A DNA stretch of 64,000 bases from Nothophaeocryptopus gaeumannii (GCA_031771865.1 JASISA010000027.1:3286001-3350000), one strand, 5' to 3'; shown: positions 18,548 to 29,395, counted from the first letter of the stretch. A program made the numbers and translations. The notes: generated from the letters alone by a model not told the origin.

Positions 18548-21229
18548 TCACTCCAGCGGGATTCCTTCGTATTCGGCATATCCCAGTGCGAGATTCATAT
18601 TCTGCAGACACTGCGACGCTGCCCCTTTGAGCAGATTGTCAATTGTTACGTTTATAACAGCTCGCTTGCCGCCAGAGTGCACAGCAAATCCTCCAATCTC
18701 CACTCCATGCTTGCCTGAAATGTTCTTGACGTGTGGAGAGTCGCCAGTAATTTTGACCAGCTTCTCCTTGTCATACCGATCCTGATAAAGTTGCCGCACA
18801 TCCCGGCTCGCCATTTTCTCCGCGAGAGGCAGCGAGATGGTTTGGTGGATACCCTGGAACCAGACGGCCACGTGAGGGATGAAAGCGATCTCGGTGTGAA
18901 GTTGGGCAGATATCTCGCGCTCGTGAATGTGATCGGTAAGTGAATACGCAATGAGATTGTCCGTGAGGACCTTCACATCGTTCTTCGGCGAAGGTTTGGT
19001 TCCAGCGCCTGAATAGCCAGACACGCCAAAGACGGTGGGATGCGCGGGCGATGGAGCAAGATGGGGAAGCAAAGGGGAGATTCCAAGCTGCGCTGCGGTC
19101 GCGTAACAGCCAGGGTTGCTAATGCGGGTTGCAGAAGCGATCTTGCTACGCTGCACCAGCTCAGGCAGACCGTACGTCCAATCCGAGTTGAATCTGTAGT
19201 CTGCTGAGAGATCTACGATGACGGCTTCTTGGTGGCCGGATTCCTCGATGGCATCGACGTATGGCTTGCAGACTCCGTTGGGCAATGCCATGACCCAGCA
19301 GTCAATCTGTTTCTTCTCGGCCATTTTCCGGATGTCGTCTGGCGATAGGTTTTCGTAAACGATCTTCTTCTTGTCGTAGCCTTTGAGCTCTTTACCTGCG
19401 AGTTCGCGGGAAGATACATGACAGAGGTCGAAGTTGGGGTGGTTGTTGAGTAGGTCGATTAAAGCCTGTCCGGTGTAGCCGCGAGCACCTACCAGAGCGA
19501 CCTTGGATGGGTAATCCTTCTCGCTGTTCTTGATGCCCAGAGGAGGATTGGGATTTGTCGTATATGTACGGACCTGTTGGAGCGCGTTTGTGCGAGGGCG
19601 AGCGGCAGGCCTTGCACAGGTGCTAAAAGCACGCCTTTGGCTAGCCAGATTCGCCGCGTTGGCACGGATGCGTTCTGCCGTCGCATTGGCTCTGTGAATA
19701 TGCGACTCCAGGTTGGTGTCACCAAACATTTGTCGCCCATGTTTCACGAATTCGCTCATGAGCTCGCGGACCTCGTCTGGGCTGTCAATACCATACCAGA
19801 ACAGTACTTCTCCTCGGCGAGCGATTGAACCGTCAGCCTTCTCGCTGAACCATGTCAGATTCTCGTCGTCTTGTTTGACAGTCCAGGCGAGCTTTGGGAA
19901 GTCGCGCTTCAGGTTCTGAAATACGTTGTCGGCAACATTCGACAGCCAAGCATTCCTCGTCATAGTCAGAGTTGCAAGTTGAGCGAGCGCATTCGGGGTG
20001 TTGTCTGGTGGCAGTACAATGGCGAGGGCCTCCATGCCCTCATCATAGTACGCCTTAAAGGGTCGAGATTCCAGGATCTCAAGATAACGGTCGACAACGT
20101 TCCCGGCGTCAAAACCCTCTCGGTCTCGGATCAAAGCCTGCTGAAGCTTACTGATGTCGCCAAACTGCTTGAGTGATTCTGTCTGCAGAAGCTTCGTTCC
20201 ACGTCGTATGAGTGTACCGGCGCCAGAATGGGTGAATAACTCGCGTTCCAAGCTCTCAGGGTGTATGATGGCAACGCTGGAACTGCGTGGGAGATCATCC
20301 AACAGCGTCTTGATATCCCGGATCTTGCTTCGAGTACCGTGGATAACCCATGGCTTCTTCATGTACTCGTCATATTCCTCGTCCAGATTGATTGCCTCGA
20401 TGAGTTTTCCTGTCTCCTTGTCGTAAATGCCGCCTTTCTCGGAGAGGTAGACGATCTTCAGTGGCACGAGGGCCCTGGCAAGCTCTGCAGCGGCTTTATC
20501 GGCGTTCACGTTCAGGACTTGGCCTTCCTCACTCTCGGCCATGCATGTTAGGACTGGAATGTATCCATCAGCGATGGCAGCCTTGATGCTCTGGGCATTG
20601 ACTTGGTTGACTTCGCCAACAAATTCGTAGACGTCCTTGTCTTTGTAGTCTGCCATGAGCACACCCGAGGTGACGGGGCGAGCCTTGACACCCCACGACT
20701 CCAAGGCCTCCACCAGCTTCAAGTTCTCTTGCAGGAAAAGCTTTCTGGCAACGCCTAAAGTCTTGCCGTCAGTGATGCGTATTCCTTCATTGTACCGGGG
20801 CTCCACGCCGGCCTCTTCGAGCTGCTTGTTCAGCTGTGGGCCTGCACCGTGGATGATGACCGGATATAGGCCCATTTGGTTCAGATTACGCAGCGAGGCA
20901 CATAGTACATCGATGTGGTCGGTCAGGATGGCTCCACCAACCTTGATCACAGCGAATTGCTGAGACGAGACGGAGGTAAACTGCGCGAGATACTGCTGCA
21001 CCTCGCGCTTGGAGGCGATGTTATTGAGGACACTGATGACGGCAGAGCGTGCGGAGCTGTCGTTGGCCCGGTGCGAGGCTGCATAGTATCGGCGAGCGGC
21101 GCGTGAGGCTCGAAGGGCGGTGGTTGGTGCGGCGGCGGGGTTGGAAATGGCGACAGTGAAGGACTCGAGGCCAAAGCGTCGACGCTGGCGGGCGAGCTGG
21201 CGGCCCAGCGGACGAGTGAGAGCTTGCAT
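18548..21229 (-). CDS. ARG5,6: ARG5,6 polyprotein: acetylglutamate kinase / N-acetyl-gamma-glutamyl-phosphate reductase
   Basis: One 893-residue frame encodes two consecutive arginine-biosynthesis enzymes that fungi import into mitochondria and cleave apart. After a basic presequence (MQALTRPLGRQLARQRRRFG), the kinase begins near residue 90 with VIKVGGAILTD, followed by HGAGPQLNKQLEEAGV and VTSGVLMADYKDKDVYEF. A DAT/acetyltransferase-like domain occupies about residues 350-510 (YYDEGMEALAIVL, FWYGIDSPDEVRELM). After a linker with a second basic Arg-rich stretch (the expected internal processing region), the reductase starts near residue 573 with VALVGARGYTGQALIDLL. It carries the catalytic Cys in SNPGCYATAAQL (about residue 707) and SGYSGAGTKPSP. 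Length and order match fungal ARG5,6/arg-6. The presence of the regulatory DAT domain suggests feedback control by arginine, as known for the family. Confidence 0.96.
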   Translation of the reverse strand: MQALTRPLGRQLARQRRRFGLESFTVAISNPAAAPTTALRASRAARRYYAASHRANDSSARSAVISVLNNIASKREVQQYLAQFTSVSSQQFAVIKVGGAILTDHIDVLCASLRNLNQMGLYPVIIHGAGPQLNKQLEEAGVEPRYNEGIRITDGKTLGVARKLFLQENLKLVEALESWGVKARPVTSGVLMADYKDKDVYEFVGEVNQVNAQSIKAAIADGYIPVLTCMAESEEGQVLNVNADKAAAELARALVPLKIVYLSEKGGIYDKETGKLIEAINLDEEYDEYMKKPWVIHGTRSKIRDIKTLLDDLPRSSSVAIIHPESLERELFTHSGAGTLIRRGTKLLQTESLKQFGDISKLQQALIRDREGFDAGNVVDRYLEILESRPFKAYYDEGMEALAIVLPPDNTPNALAQLATLTMTRNAWLSNVADNVFQNLKRDFPKLAWTVKQDDENLTWFSEKADGSIARRGEVLFWYGIDSPDEVRELMSEFVKHGRQMFGDTNLESHIHRANATAERIRANAANLASQRRAFSTCARPAARPRTNALQQVRTYTTNPNPPLGIKNSEKDYPSKVALVGARGYTGQALIDLLNNHPNFDLCHVSSRELAGKELKGYDKKKIVYENLSPDDIRKMAEKKQIDCWVMALPNGVCKPYVDAIEESGHQEAVIVDLSADYRFNSDWTYGLPELVQRSKIASATRISNPGCYATAAQLGISPLLPHLAPSPAHPTVFGVSGYSGAGTKPSPKNDVKVLTDNLIAYSLTDHIHEREISAQLHTEIAFIPHVAVWFQGIHQTISLPLAEKMASRDVRQLYQDRYDKEKLVKITGDSPHVKNISGKHGVEIGGFAVHSGGKRAVINVTIDNLLKGAASQCLQNMNLALGYAEYEGIPLE

Positions 21230-21820
21230 ATTTGGCGATTAGACGTCTCGCATGGGAGCAGATGTCTCGCGAGTGGACCGGCGTTGTATGACTGCGGTCG
21301 TCACCGTCGTCGAGGAGGTTATGAGGGAAATTTCGCTACGATGTAGAATTGCATGCAGGGACCCCACCGTGTTGAAGCTTGACCAGCTAGTGAAGCGGGG
21401 GCGGGCCAGATTTTCCGGCTGCAAGAAAGTCAATTGCTGCGCGGAGGAAGGTGTGCTGTGCTGCGCACTTCCGCGTGGTGTGCTACAACAATCGTCGAAT
21501 GAGGCCATGTCGACGGTCCTGTTACAGCACTCCGGAGTAGCATCCTCAGGGAAATCTTATCTGATCAAGCGATCCGATGCCGTTGCCAGAGCAGAAGCCA
21601 GCTTACACATACACATACAAATACACATACATTTAGGTACACGTACATATACACACACACACACACGCACACATACATACATATATATATGTAGGTCCTC
21701 ACACCCACAACGAGTCAATGCACGCAGACATTCGTAGAAGTGAACCGCATTACAAACGTCCGAACCAATGCAGGACCTCTGACGATAGAGTCGAACAGCA
21801 ATCGCACCTGGAGTACCTAG
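21230..21820. other. Intergenic, ARG5,6 promoter and GH128 3' region
   Basis: 590 bases holding the ARG5,6 promoter and the GH128 3' side, with the CA-rich microsatellite listed separately. I see no gene and no canonical regulator site I can name with confidence. Confidence 0.5.
21602..21692. repeat. CA-rich microsatellite
   Basis: Imperfect ACACAT/ACATAC repeats run into a pure AC tract and an ATATAT tail. Simple-sequence DNA in the intergenic space. Confidence 0.85.
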
Positions 21821-22942
21821 CTACGCATCCCGATATGCCTTTCCCAGAGCTGTCAACTTGCCCTCATCGTCAAGCATCCGTGCCCATTTCCCAACCGTCC
21901 TACAAAGCAAAGGGCGGAAGGTCAGCGTGTGTCTCAGACATTGGATGCTTTCCGGCCTTTAGTTTCTTACCCAGTATTCCTCATTGCTCCAAACCAGCAA
22001 TAAGCTTCTACCCAATCGAGCGTGTCCAAATATTTGACGCTTTCGCGTGCAAAGCTCTCGACATGTTCTCTACTCAACGGATTGGCTTCGTTCCAGTTCG
22101 TTGCTGCAAATTCCGTAATCCAGACCGGCTTTTGCGGATCAAGCTGATGGTGTCTGCACATCAACTTTAGCCACCGTTCTTTCGACAAGCGTACCGTCGC
22201 TCAACTTACGTGCTCCATATATAATCATATAGCCCTCCCAAATTTTCGCCATACCAGTGCATACAAAGTATGTCTACATCGCTTCCCGCTGCTCGAATTC
22301 TTCTCAAGAAGTCCTGTAGCCAAGAAACGGCATGCCCTGCAGAGCTAATCCCAGGGCTACCTGCTCGCACGCCCAGCTTCCGCAAAGGCTCAATGCAGCG
22401 TATCCATTCATTCGCTGCAAGCTCCGTCGACATGTTGCTCTGATCTGGCAGCTCAGGCTCATTGAAGCCCAGCAGAACAGTCGCTCCACATTGCTGCACT
22501 TTGCCTCTCAGCTCGTCAATGTTGGCGTGGTTCCACTGCATTGGGACAAATCGGAGTGAGGAACAGTTCGGCGTTGCGTTTGGGGACCACTGTCCAGAGA
22601 TCAGAAAATCAGAAATGAACATCTTGAGGTACTCGTCGGATACTCATTTACGTTATAAAGCCATGATACCTTTGACCCAGGCTTCGTGAAAAGAAATGGT
22701 TGATCTCCGTTCTCGACAGGCCAGGCAAGACCTCGTTTGGATGGCACTCCTGAGCTTGACGTATTCGATGCACCACCTGTTATTGTCTCCTTGATGTGAT
22801 TCGCTTTTGTGTGGAGGAAGTTCGCCATGTTTGCAGTTCGTTCAACTTCGTTGTAGATCAGGAAGTTTGGCATCAAAGTAACGAGGTGAGGTCGATGCCA
22901 AGATGAATGGCCACGCGTGCACGTCAACACACCCGTGGACAT
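21821..22942 (-). CDS. GH128 / Asl1-like glycoside hydrolase
   Basis: A likely beta-1,3-glucan-active enzyme of the GH128 (Asl1-like) family. Exons 22652-22942, 22210-22589, 21971-22153 and 21821-21899 give 310 residues. Signatures in order: KRGLAWP and SWLYN|WSPNATP (across intron 1), RFVPMQW, LLGFNEPELPDQSNM with the presumed acid/base Glu in NEPE, AGSPGISS, DILCMHWYG, and the second Glu in PVWITEFAATNW. The end reads KLTALGKAYRDA. Introns are 22590-22651 (62 nt), 22154-22209 (56 nt) and 21900-21970 (71 nt); the last is an introner-like element inserted after AGG AAT ACT GG. The first ATG used (22942) shows no convincing signal peptide, so either the start is wrong, an upstream exon is missed, or the enzyme is intracellular. 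An ATATAT stretch about 65 bases upstream could serve as a TATA element. Confidence 0.87.
21900..21970 (-). mobile_element. Introner-like intron, copy A
   Basis: A 71-nt intron of the GH128 gene whose last roughly 55 bases are identical to intron copy B at 50117-50186 in an unrelated gene. It starts GTAAGAAAC, contains the core TGTCTGAGACAC and the branch-like CGCTGAC, and ends GCTTTGTAG. Homology stops exactly at the splice sites, with no similarity in the flanking exons. This is how introner-like elements of Dothideomycetes appear; direct duplication of an intron by a chance route is less likely. Confidence 0.82.
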
Positions 22943-23353
22943 TCATGAAACGTCAACTACGGTTTCGTGAGCACAGCGCGGTGCAGTAGAGATAGAATGT
23001 TCCGAAATTATATATGACGAACATGTGCGAGCAAGCGCGCGATAATGCACCTTCGCGCTCCTAAGCAGCGATATATTTGCCGCGGATTTCACGATAAGCG
23101 ACGCTTCGAAATTGAACACTTAATAGCACATAAGCAGGGCTGTTGGTCATTGAAATTTCATTTCATTGCAAGCTCTATGTATGCCGCCACCTCAGAAGGC
23201 CTGGGAAAAAGAGACGCAGCCAGACCAGGCAAAGAACGCAGAAGGACACGCGAGCCTATTGACGCCGTTGTCTCGAGTCGTATTGATCATGCCATTCGAA
23301 AGTCACTCCAAGCTTGGTCAGGGTCGGACGGCACAGAAGCCGTCCTCGCCGTG
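22943..23353. other. Intergenic, GH128 promoter
   Basis: 410 bases between the GH128 start and the stop of the copper-fist gene, both on the minus strand. The part adjacent to 22943 is A+T-rich, with an ATATAT-type element around 23008-23014 on the minus strand side. No gene is seen. Confidence 0.5.
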
Positions 23354-25149
23354 TTATTGATATGGCCAGCCGTCGTTGAGGCTACTTGAGAATTCGGTGT
23401 CCATGCCGTAGGTGTTGGTAAAGTCGTCGTTCGGAACAACCAAAGAGCCATCGTTCCAGGGTTGTGAGGTAAAATCCGAAGTATCGGTTCCCGGAGCCGC
23501 AGAGATCGAGTTGCCCTGGGGCAGGCCACCCATTCTCTTGGCAGCGGAGTACTCCATCGCGGACGGACTGTCGCCGGCAGCGAACGCACTGTTGTTTATG
23601 TCAATGTCCGGAAACAGCTGTCTGATCAGATCGTCACTTGGAGCACTACCCGGGCCCACGGACTGCGATTGGGGGCGGCCAGCGCTGGAAGGTGTACCCG
23701 AAGAACGCTGTGCAATACTCGTCATGGCTGGCATTGTAGGCGTTGACCATGCGTCTGGCAAAGGAATCGCCTGATCGCCGTTCAACGCCTTCGACTTGCC
23801 CTCGTCAGATCCGTGTACGCTTCCTACAGGGGTTTGCCACTCATTGGTCATGTCAGGGAGGCTAAAGTCTGCGTTACCAAAGAAGTTAGGTGGTAGACTA
23901 CGTCGATTGTTGTTCCCGTCGTTCGAGGCAGGGTCAAGGTTGAAAGCTCCGATGTTTTCCTGAGGCATTCGAAAGCTGTGAAGGTCCTCCATGGCGGGAA
24001 TCTCGTCAACCTCGGACTGTGTTCCGGAGGATGCAGCCGTGAGCGCAGGCTGTGGGACGTTGCCAGTATCAAACACGGTGGGCCATGCACCGAAGGGATT
24101 GTTGTTTGGCATCGAGTCGGCCGAAGGAAAAGCAGACCAAGGATCGAAGGAGCTGTCGGCCACACCAGACATGGGGTCAAATAATGGGAAGGCCGCGGAG
24201 TCGCTGACCGTGGAGTCGAGGCTCTGGTTGGTTTGAATAGGTCCGAGACTGCTAAAGTCAACCGACAACAGCTGCGCATCGGACAAGCCGCCATTGCAGC
24301 CAGTGATCATGGGTGAAGGCTGCTCGGACTTGGACAAACGCCTCTCCGCCGCAGAGGTATTCGTATTCTGCGATGCGAACGGTGCAGAGTTGAACGGAAG
24401 GTTCAGTGGTAGGCTGTCCACGGACCGTCGAGCGGCTTGCGCAACATTGTGCTCGGTGTAAGACCTCGGCATGGGCATCTTGTAAGGCATCCCGCATTCG
24501 TGTGCAGCGTGGTTCTTGCGATGTACGGGCTTGTGATGTCCATTGGTGAACACGGTGATGGAGCCGTCAGACTTGGTCGTCTCAAGGCGGGGCTTCTGCA
24601 CGGCCGGACCATGTGGTGGGCTGGTGCCCTTATTTTGCGACTCTTTAGTGACGAGCGAACATGAGCATTTTCCGCCATGGTGGCAGCAGCAGCCCTGTTC
24701 CTCAGCGACAGCGGTGAGATGTGCTGGATCGTCTTCTGTCTGCTTGTGATGGTCTTCATGGTAGCCAGCCCTGGCACGTTCTTCGGCTTCGCGCAAGTGA
24801 ATGCACTTCTCCTTGGGGTGGTGCGGTTTCTCGGCCTCCCCGCAGTCGCACTTGACGTGGGCGGCTCGTTTCTTGCGCTCGAGGCGACAGTGCTGGCATT
24901 GCGTGACGGGCCGGCCCTTCTTTGGGACCAGAGTGAGTTCGCGATCTGATGGCTGGTTAGTATATACGGGCAGGATTGAGTGAGAGGCGCGGGGTGGGGT
25001 GGGCGGAGCGGCGGGGTAGGCAGAGGCAGAGGCAGAGGCAGAGCAGAGGAAGAGAGGCGATGCCTACCAGTGTGGTTGCAGCCACTCACGCGGTGGCCCT
25101 TGAGACATGACTGGCATGCCCATTTGGTGCCATCCTCGCGTACAACCAT
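23354..25149 (-). CDS. Copper-fist transcription factor (Mac1/Cuf1/Ace1 family)
   Basis: Copper-sensing nuclear regulator. Exons 25068-25149 and 23354-24945 encode 557 residues. The copper fist at the N-terminus has the Cys/His zinc site (WACQSCLKGHRVSGCNHT). It is interrupted by a 122-nt intron (24946-25067) before DRELTLVPKKGRP, which carries the (R/K)GRP minor-groove motif, and continues QCQHCRLERKKRA and KCDCGE. A second Cys-rich cluster lies near residue 90-100 (GCCCHHGGKCSCS), typical of the copper-binding C-rich boxes of this family. The rest is Ser/Pro/Asn-rich and probably an activation region. Whether it drives copper uptake (Mac1/Cuf1 role) or copper detoxification (Ace1 role) cannot be told from sequence. 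The intron adjoins simple GGCAGA repeats. Confidence 0.92.
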
Positions 25150-26367
25150 ACCGGAGAGGCTTCAGACGTCTGGGTGCGAAGGCGCGGGACTCGGTTGCGG
25201 GTTGAGGGATTTACGGCGCGCGTGCGTTGGAAGTGAGTAGGTAGGTAGGTAGGCAGGCAGGCAGTAGTGCTGTGAGCCGCGGAACAAGGGTATAGCAGCA
25301 ATGATAATGATGCAGTGGTACGCTCGACAGAAGAAACCGGGGCCTGGCTGGTGGAAGGGGGTAGCTGTTAACAGTCCATCGAACGCCGTGCTCGTGCTCG
25401 TGCGCGGCGGAGGCAGCGGAGGCAAGAGGCGGCGGAGGCAGCGGCAGCGGTGTGTACTCGCCAAGGGTGGCGGAAGCGTCTCGCGTTCGAAGGCCGGGCA
25501 CAACCACAGAAATGCGGCTGGCCTTGAAATGGCCGGAGGAGGTGCTGGGATGAAGACCAAAATGAGGCGTCGGACTATGTCTGTGTGTGGGATGGAGAGT
25601 GCACAACAGAGGATCTCAACCGGCGCCCACAAAAGAGCTTTGCCAAAAGGCTGAACGAGCCTAAGGCAAGTCATCCACCCACCCACCGTCCACGGACCAT
25701 ACCGACGACCGTGTGTGGTGTGTGATGTTCCATAGTGATCATCCACATGCGCCGCGGCTTTTCCCACCACTACTGCCGCCACGACGCGAACAGCTGCTGT
25801 AGAGTACATCCTCGTCGCCGTCGCCGTCGCCGCCGCCGTCGTCCTGCCTGTCTTCTGCGCTGTGACGAACCCGCACGCATAAGCCCCTCTCCACAACAGA
25901 GCACGACTGGCACCACACCATTCAAAGCAATCTACACGACCAAGGTTGGCACCGGCAGAATTTGCACACGGCCAGTGGTGCCCTTACGAGCAGCCTCGCA
26001 TCGTGAAAGGCGACGGTGCTGATGAGAGCTTCGTCACCCTCCGATCCTGCACTTCGAGCTGTCCGACTCGAACTAAAATTCCACGCCGACTGTACCATTT
26101 GCGTAGCCATCCGACGAGCTCGCAAAACTATCGCTGGCGTGCCCCTCCCTACGCCCGTCAGTATTCGGGTCTCCTTCAGTCCGCAAATGCACGGCAGTCC
26201 CTCGTGCATGAAAACCTTCGGTTCAGTATGAGACGGAAAACGCTACACAGCTATTGAAGCTATTAGCACCGCCGCGGGCTTCGATTGCCGTGGCCTAGTT
26301 CTACTTTGCCCGAATCTTGTTATTTCTTGGTTTTGAAATCCCCTAAGGTGCATCGTGCAAGGATTCA
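25150..26367. other. Intergenic, copper-fist promoter and pseudogene 3' side
   Basis: 1.2 kb with tetranucleotide GTAG/GCAG repeats (about 25230-25266) and CCGTCG repeats (about 25812-25846). Long frames exist on the minus strand but their translations are biased (Pro/Thr/Ala runs from the repeats), with no family signature. It should include the promoter of the copper-fist gene. Confidence 0.55.
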
Positions 26368-29300
26368 TTACCGCGCATTGTCCATCTTGCAAGACCTGAA
26401 CAGTACAGTAAGTCCACTGCCAGAACATGCAAGTGCGATTTTTATACTTTGCGGCTTTCCCTCATGGCCCAATAATTTCATAATGTCCGCGAGGCGCCCA
26501 GAGCGCACGTTGGATCTCTTGCTGTGCTTCGCCGAAAATGCCAGCTGCATGAGCCTCCGCTTTTCCTCCTGTATGCGCAGCGTGTGCTGTTGAATCGTGT
26601 CTTCAACGACCAGTCGAAAGACGCGGGTCTCCTTCTTCTGACCTAGACGGTGCACTAGATCAACCGCTTGCTCTTCGATCGCGGGAGCCCACCAACTGTC
26701 ACTCAAAATTACCGTGCAAGCAGTTGTGAGGTTCAAGCCCACGGCGCAGACCCCAAGTGATGCTAGCATGACTGTAGTATCTTCATCGGTCTGCAGAGCT
26801 GACAACGCTGCATCTCGCCTGTGCGCTGGCATAGTTCCAAATTCAGCACAACTTATAGCCTTTTGTGTCCAGTCTGGATTCGACGATGTCCAAGAAGCTT
26901 GTGAACTACGAGAAGATGACGGTCTTCTCTGAACTCGCCCTATTGACATCGAGGATCTTGACGAGCGCTTCAAGCTTGCTACTCGATTGTGTCAGATCGA
27001 GAGCTTCATCAGCGCGCTCATCACCAAACTCAAGGGCAGGCTCGACAAGGCAGGAGCTGTACTTCAGTTCGGCCCGACACATTGGACATTTGTGTTGGCC
27101 TTCGATGACGGTCTCTATACATATCTTTCCGAAGCTGTGACCGCAAGATGTGACGAGTAGACAAAAAGACGACAAAGTCAGTGAACGCCAACTTTTTGGA
27201 ACTCGTTTGAGGCACCTACCAGGATCGTGTAGCGTTTCCAAGCAGATCGGACAATCCTCTGAGCAGTCAATAACCTTTTGCAGCATGTCTCGTAATGCCT
27301 TCTTGTTTGCCGGGGTTAAATCGACTGTCTTTTGAGCCTGAAGCTGCTCAAGTAGACGGCCAATTCGGTCGCTACATAGAAGAGATGCGTTGCATGCCTG
27401 TCTCATCCGCAAAAGTATCTCCAGTAGGTGGTTATACGCTCCATGTTTGGCCCCTGGGGCTGTATTTGTTACGACCGTCTTGCAAAGTCCACGTGCTTCT
27501 GCGATGAGAGCCTCATACTGCTCGCGCTCCTTGCAGAAGAACTCGATCGTGTGCACGTACTCACTCAGTTTTAGTAGGCGGAGATCGATGGAGCCCATCT
27601 TTTTCTTCCTCCTGAGTGTGAAGGCCCTCATTATGGCCTTGAGGAGGAGCTGCGCGCTATCGTCGCCGTTCTTGAGGGGCCGGACCAAGACCGCGATGAA
27701 GCACAGAAGCGAATACAGGTCCCGGAGAGTGTTTACAATGGGAGTTCCTGTCAGGACCCATCGTGATCGAGCTAGTAACGCATTGACAGACGCAGCTCCT
27801 TTGGTGCTTAAATTGCGAATAATGTGACCCTCATCCAGAACGATGCGTCGCCGGTCAACACTATACAGCCCAGAGGAGCGTTGGTTGCGCTCCGGACGCG
27901 TCGAGCCCTTTCCCCCAGGCATATAGTCGCTGGCAAGAGTGCCGTATGTTGTCAAGACCATGTCGTATTAGGAGAAGTCATCGACATTCATCTTCACACG
28001 ACCTGCTCCATGGTACGAGAACACGTTGAGCTTATGTTCTTTCCTAACGTGTGCAGCTGCTTGTCCACTCCAATTTGACAGAACTGACAGGGGCGCCACT
28101 ACAAATGTTGGGCCGCGTCCGAACTTCTGAGAGTCTGCAACAATCAATGAGATCATCTCCAGAGTCTTCCCAAGACCCGTGTCATCGGCCAGAATGCCAC
28201 CAGACGCAAAGGTGGGTTCTGTATAGAGGAGTTAGTGGCGAGATTGGTGTATCACGCGTTGCTAGCAGTCCACGGCTGGACCGAGTCGTTTGATCCACGC
28301 TCAGGCGCCTGCGGGCTCTCCTGATTTAACAGCCACTGGAGAGCCTGTCTTTGATATGGCAGCGATTCTGTCTTGATGGCATCGGGCTTGTCGGCAAGAG
28401 GCATTTCAGCTAGGTCACCCTCGGATGCCGCGAGTTGTTTCTGCATCCTTGCTGATCTCACGCGGATTGACGCGCTGAGATGCTTCCAGGACATCCGGCA
28501 TGTCTACGTGGTTGCTCGTGTCTAGTTTCGGAGTCTGCTGATTGGCAAATTGGGCTGATCCATTGGAGGGTATGCGACCGCCTTTACGACCACCACCAGC
28601 AGCGCGGCGTGCCTCCACAAGACGGCCTTGCTCCGCTTGCTGTCGCTCCTTCTCTCTTTGCTTAGCAGCCCTTTGAGCGTCTTGGAGAGCCTTGGTAGGT
28701 AGTTTGTCACCCTGCATTTGACTCTGAATGGCTTTGTCTTGATCTGACTCCGGTTGCGGTCCAAGCATATTGACAGTCGATGCACAGTCGAACTGACCGA
28801 TCTCACCAGCAAGTTGGCCTTCCATTCTCAGCAAAGACCGAGCTTCTCGGCCACTCGACGAGGGATATGCCCTATGGTATTCTGCACATTATCGACACGA
28901 ATTGCATTCGAGTCGTAGGGATTTCCAGGCTCCCTTCGCAGCAGAACATGCTCTCCACGATTTGCGTAGCCACGATACTGCCGTATGTCGAGATAAATAC
29001 TCAGCGAAGGATACATTGTCAGTCAGATTGCTTCATGCACTTACGTATTGTACTCCTACAATCTTGGTAGGCAGGGTGCCATAGAGATGCAACCGGTCGC
29101 TGCCTTCCACATCGTCTTGGGGGGAGCCGACAATATTGCTCACGTCTTCATCATCCGCCAGCCAGGCCTCGCGTTCCATGTGGTTGTGCTGTTGATTAGC
29201 AGCGCTGTATGATGGCTCATCAGCCTGGTACAAGCGTGGACTGAGCTGCGCAGCGTTTCTTGCAGTCTTTCTAGCCCGCTGAGTCGTTGAATCTACCTCG

Positions 29301-29395
29301 CCATCGGTCAAGTCGATGACTGAGCGTTTCCGCTTCCCCTCCGTGACGTCTGGACGTGGCCTCTGGTTGGAATCTCTCACGTTGAGGGGAGGCAT
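26368..29395 (-). pseudogene. Decayed HIRAN-SNF2-RING helicase (Rad5/HLTF-like)
   Basis: Remains of a DNA-dependent translocase/ubiquitin ligase of the Rad5/HLTF type (post-replication repair). Domains in order: HIRAN (GTLPTKIVGVQY|YRGYANRGEHVLLRR, spliced over 28978-29044), SNF2 motif I (GGILADDTGLGKTLEM), motif II-like VDRRRIVLDEGHIIRN, TGTPIVNTLRDLYSLL, RING (CPICLETLHDP ... CGHSF ... KCPMCRAEL) and a helicase C-domain (GLNLTTACTVILSD, VHRLGQKKETRVFRL). The frame is broken repeatedly. Frame changes lie near 28845, 28440 and 28215, and a two-base loss near 26840. Stops interrupt conserved positions at 28252-28254 (TGA), 27968-27970 (TAA where Gln is expected), 26906-26908 (TAG where Gln is expected) and 26843-26845 (TGA where Arg is expected). 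The RING intron (27154-27219) lacks its AG acceptor. Catalytic motifs remain readable, so inactivation looks recent. A full-length protein cannot be made from this copy. Confidence 0.85.

Noticed and set aside
20947..21174. Antisense and alternate frames inside ARG5,6
   Set aside because: Shadows of a strongly conserved coding frame; Pro/Ser runs arise from its Ala/Arg-rich N-terminus.
25162..25896. 244-codon open frame on the minus strand upstream of the copper-fist gene
   Set aside because: Composition is driven by CCG and GCAG repeats, there is no conserved motif, and overlapping frames are open on both strands.
28217..28256. A 37-nt GTGATA...ATACAG segment that could be an intron in the Rad5-like gene
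   Set aside because: Too short for a fungal intron, and its translation (YTNLATN) matches a conserved stretch of the family, so it is coding sequence with a stop and frame change.
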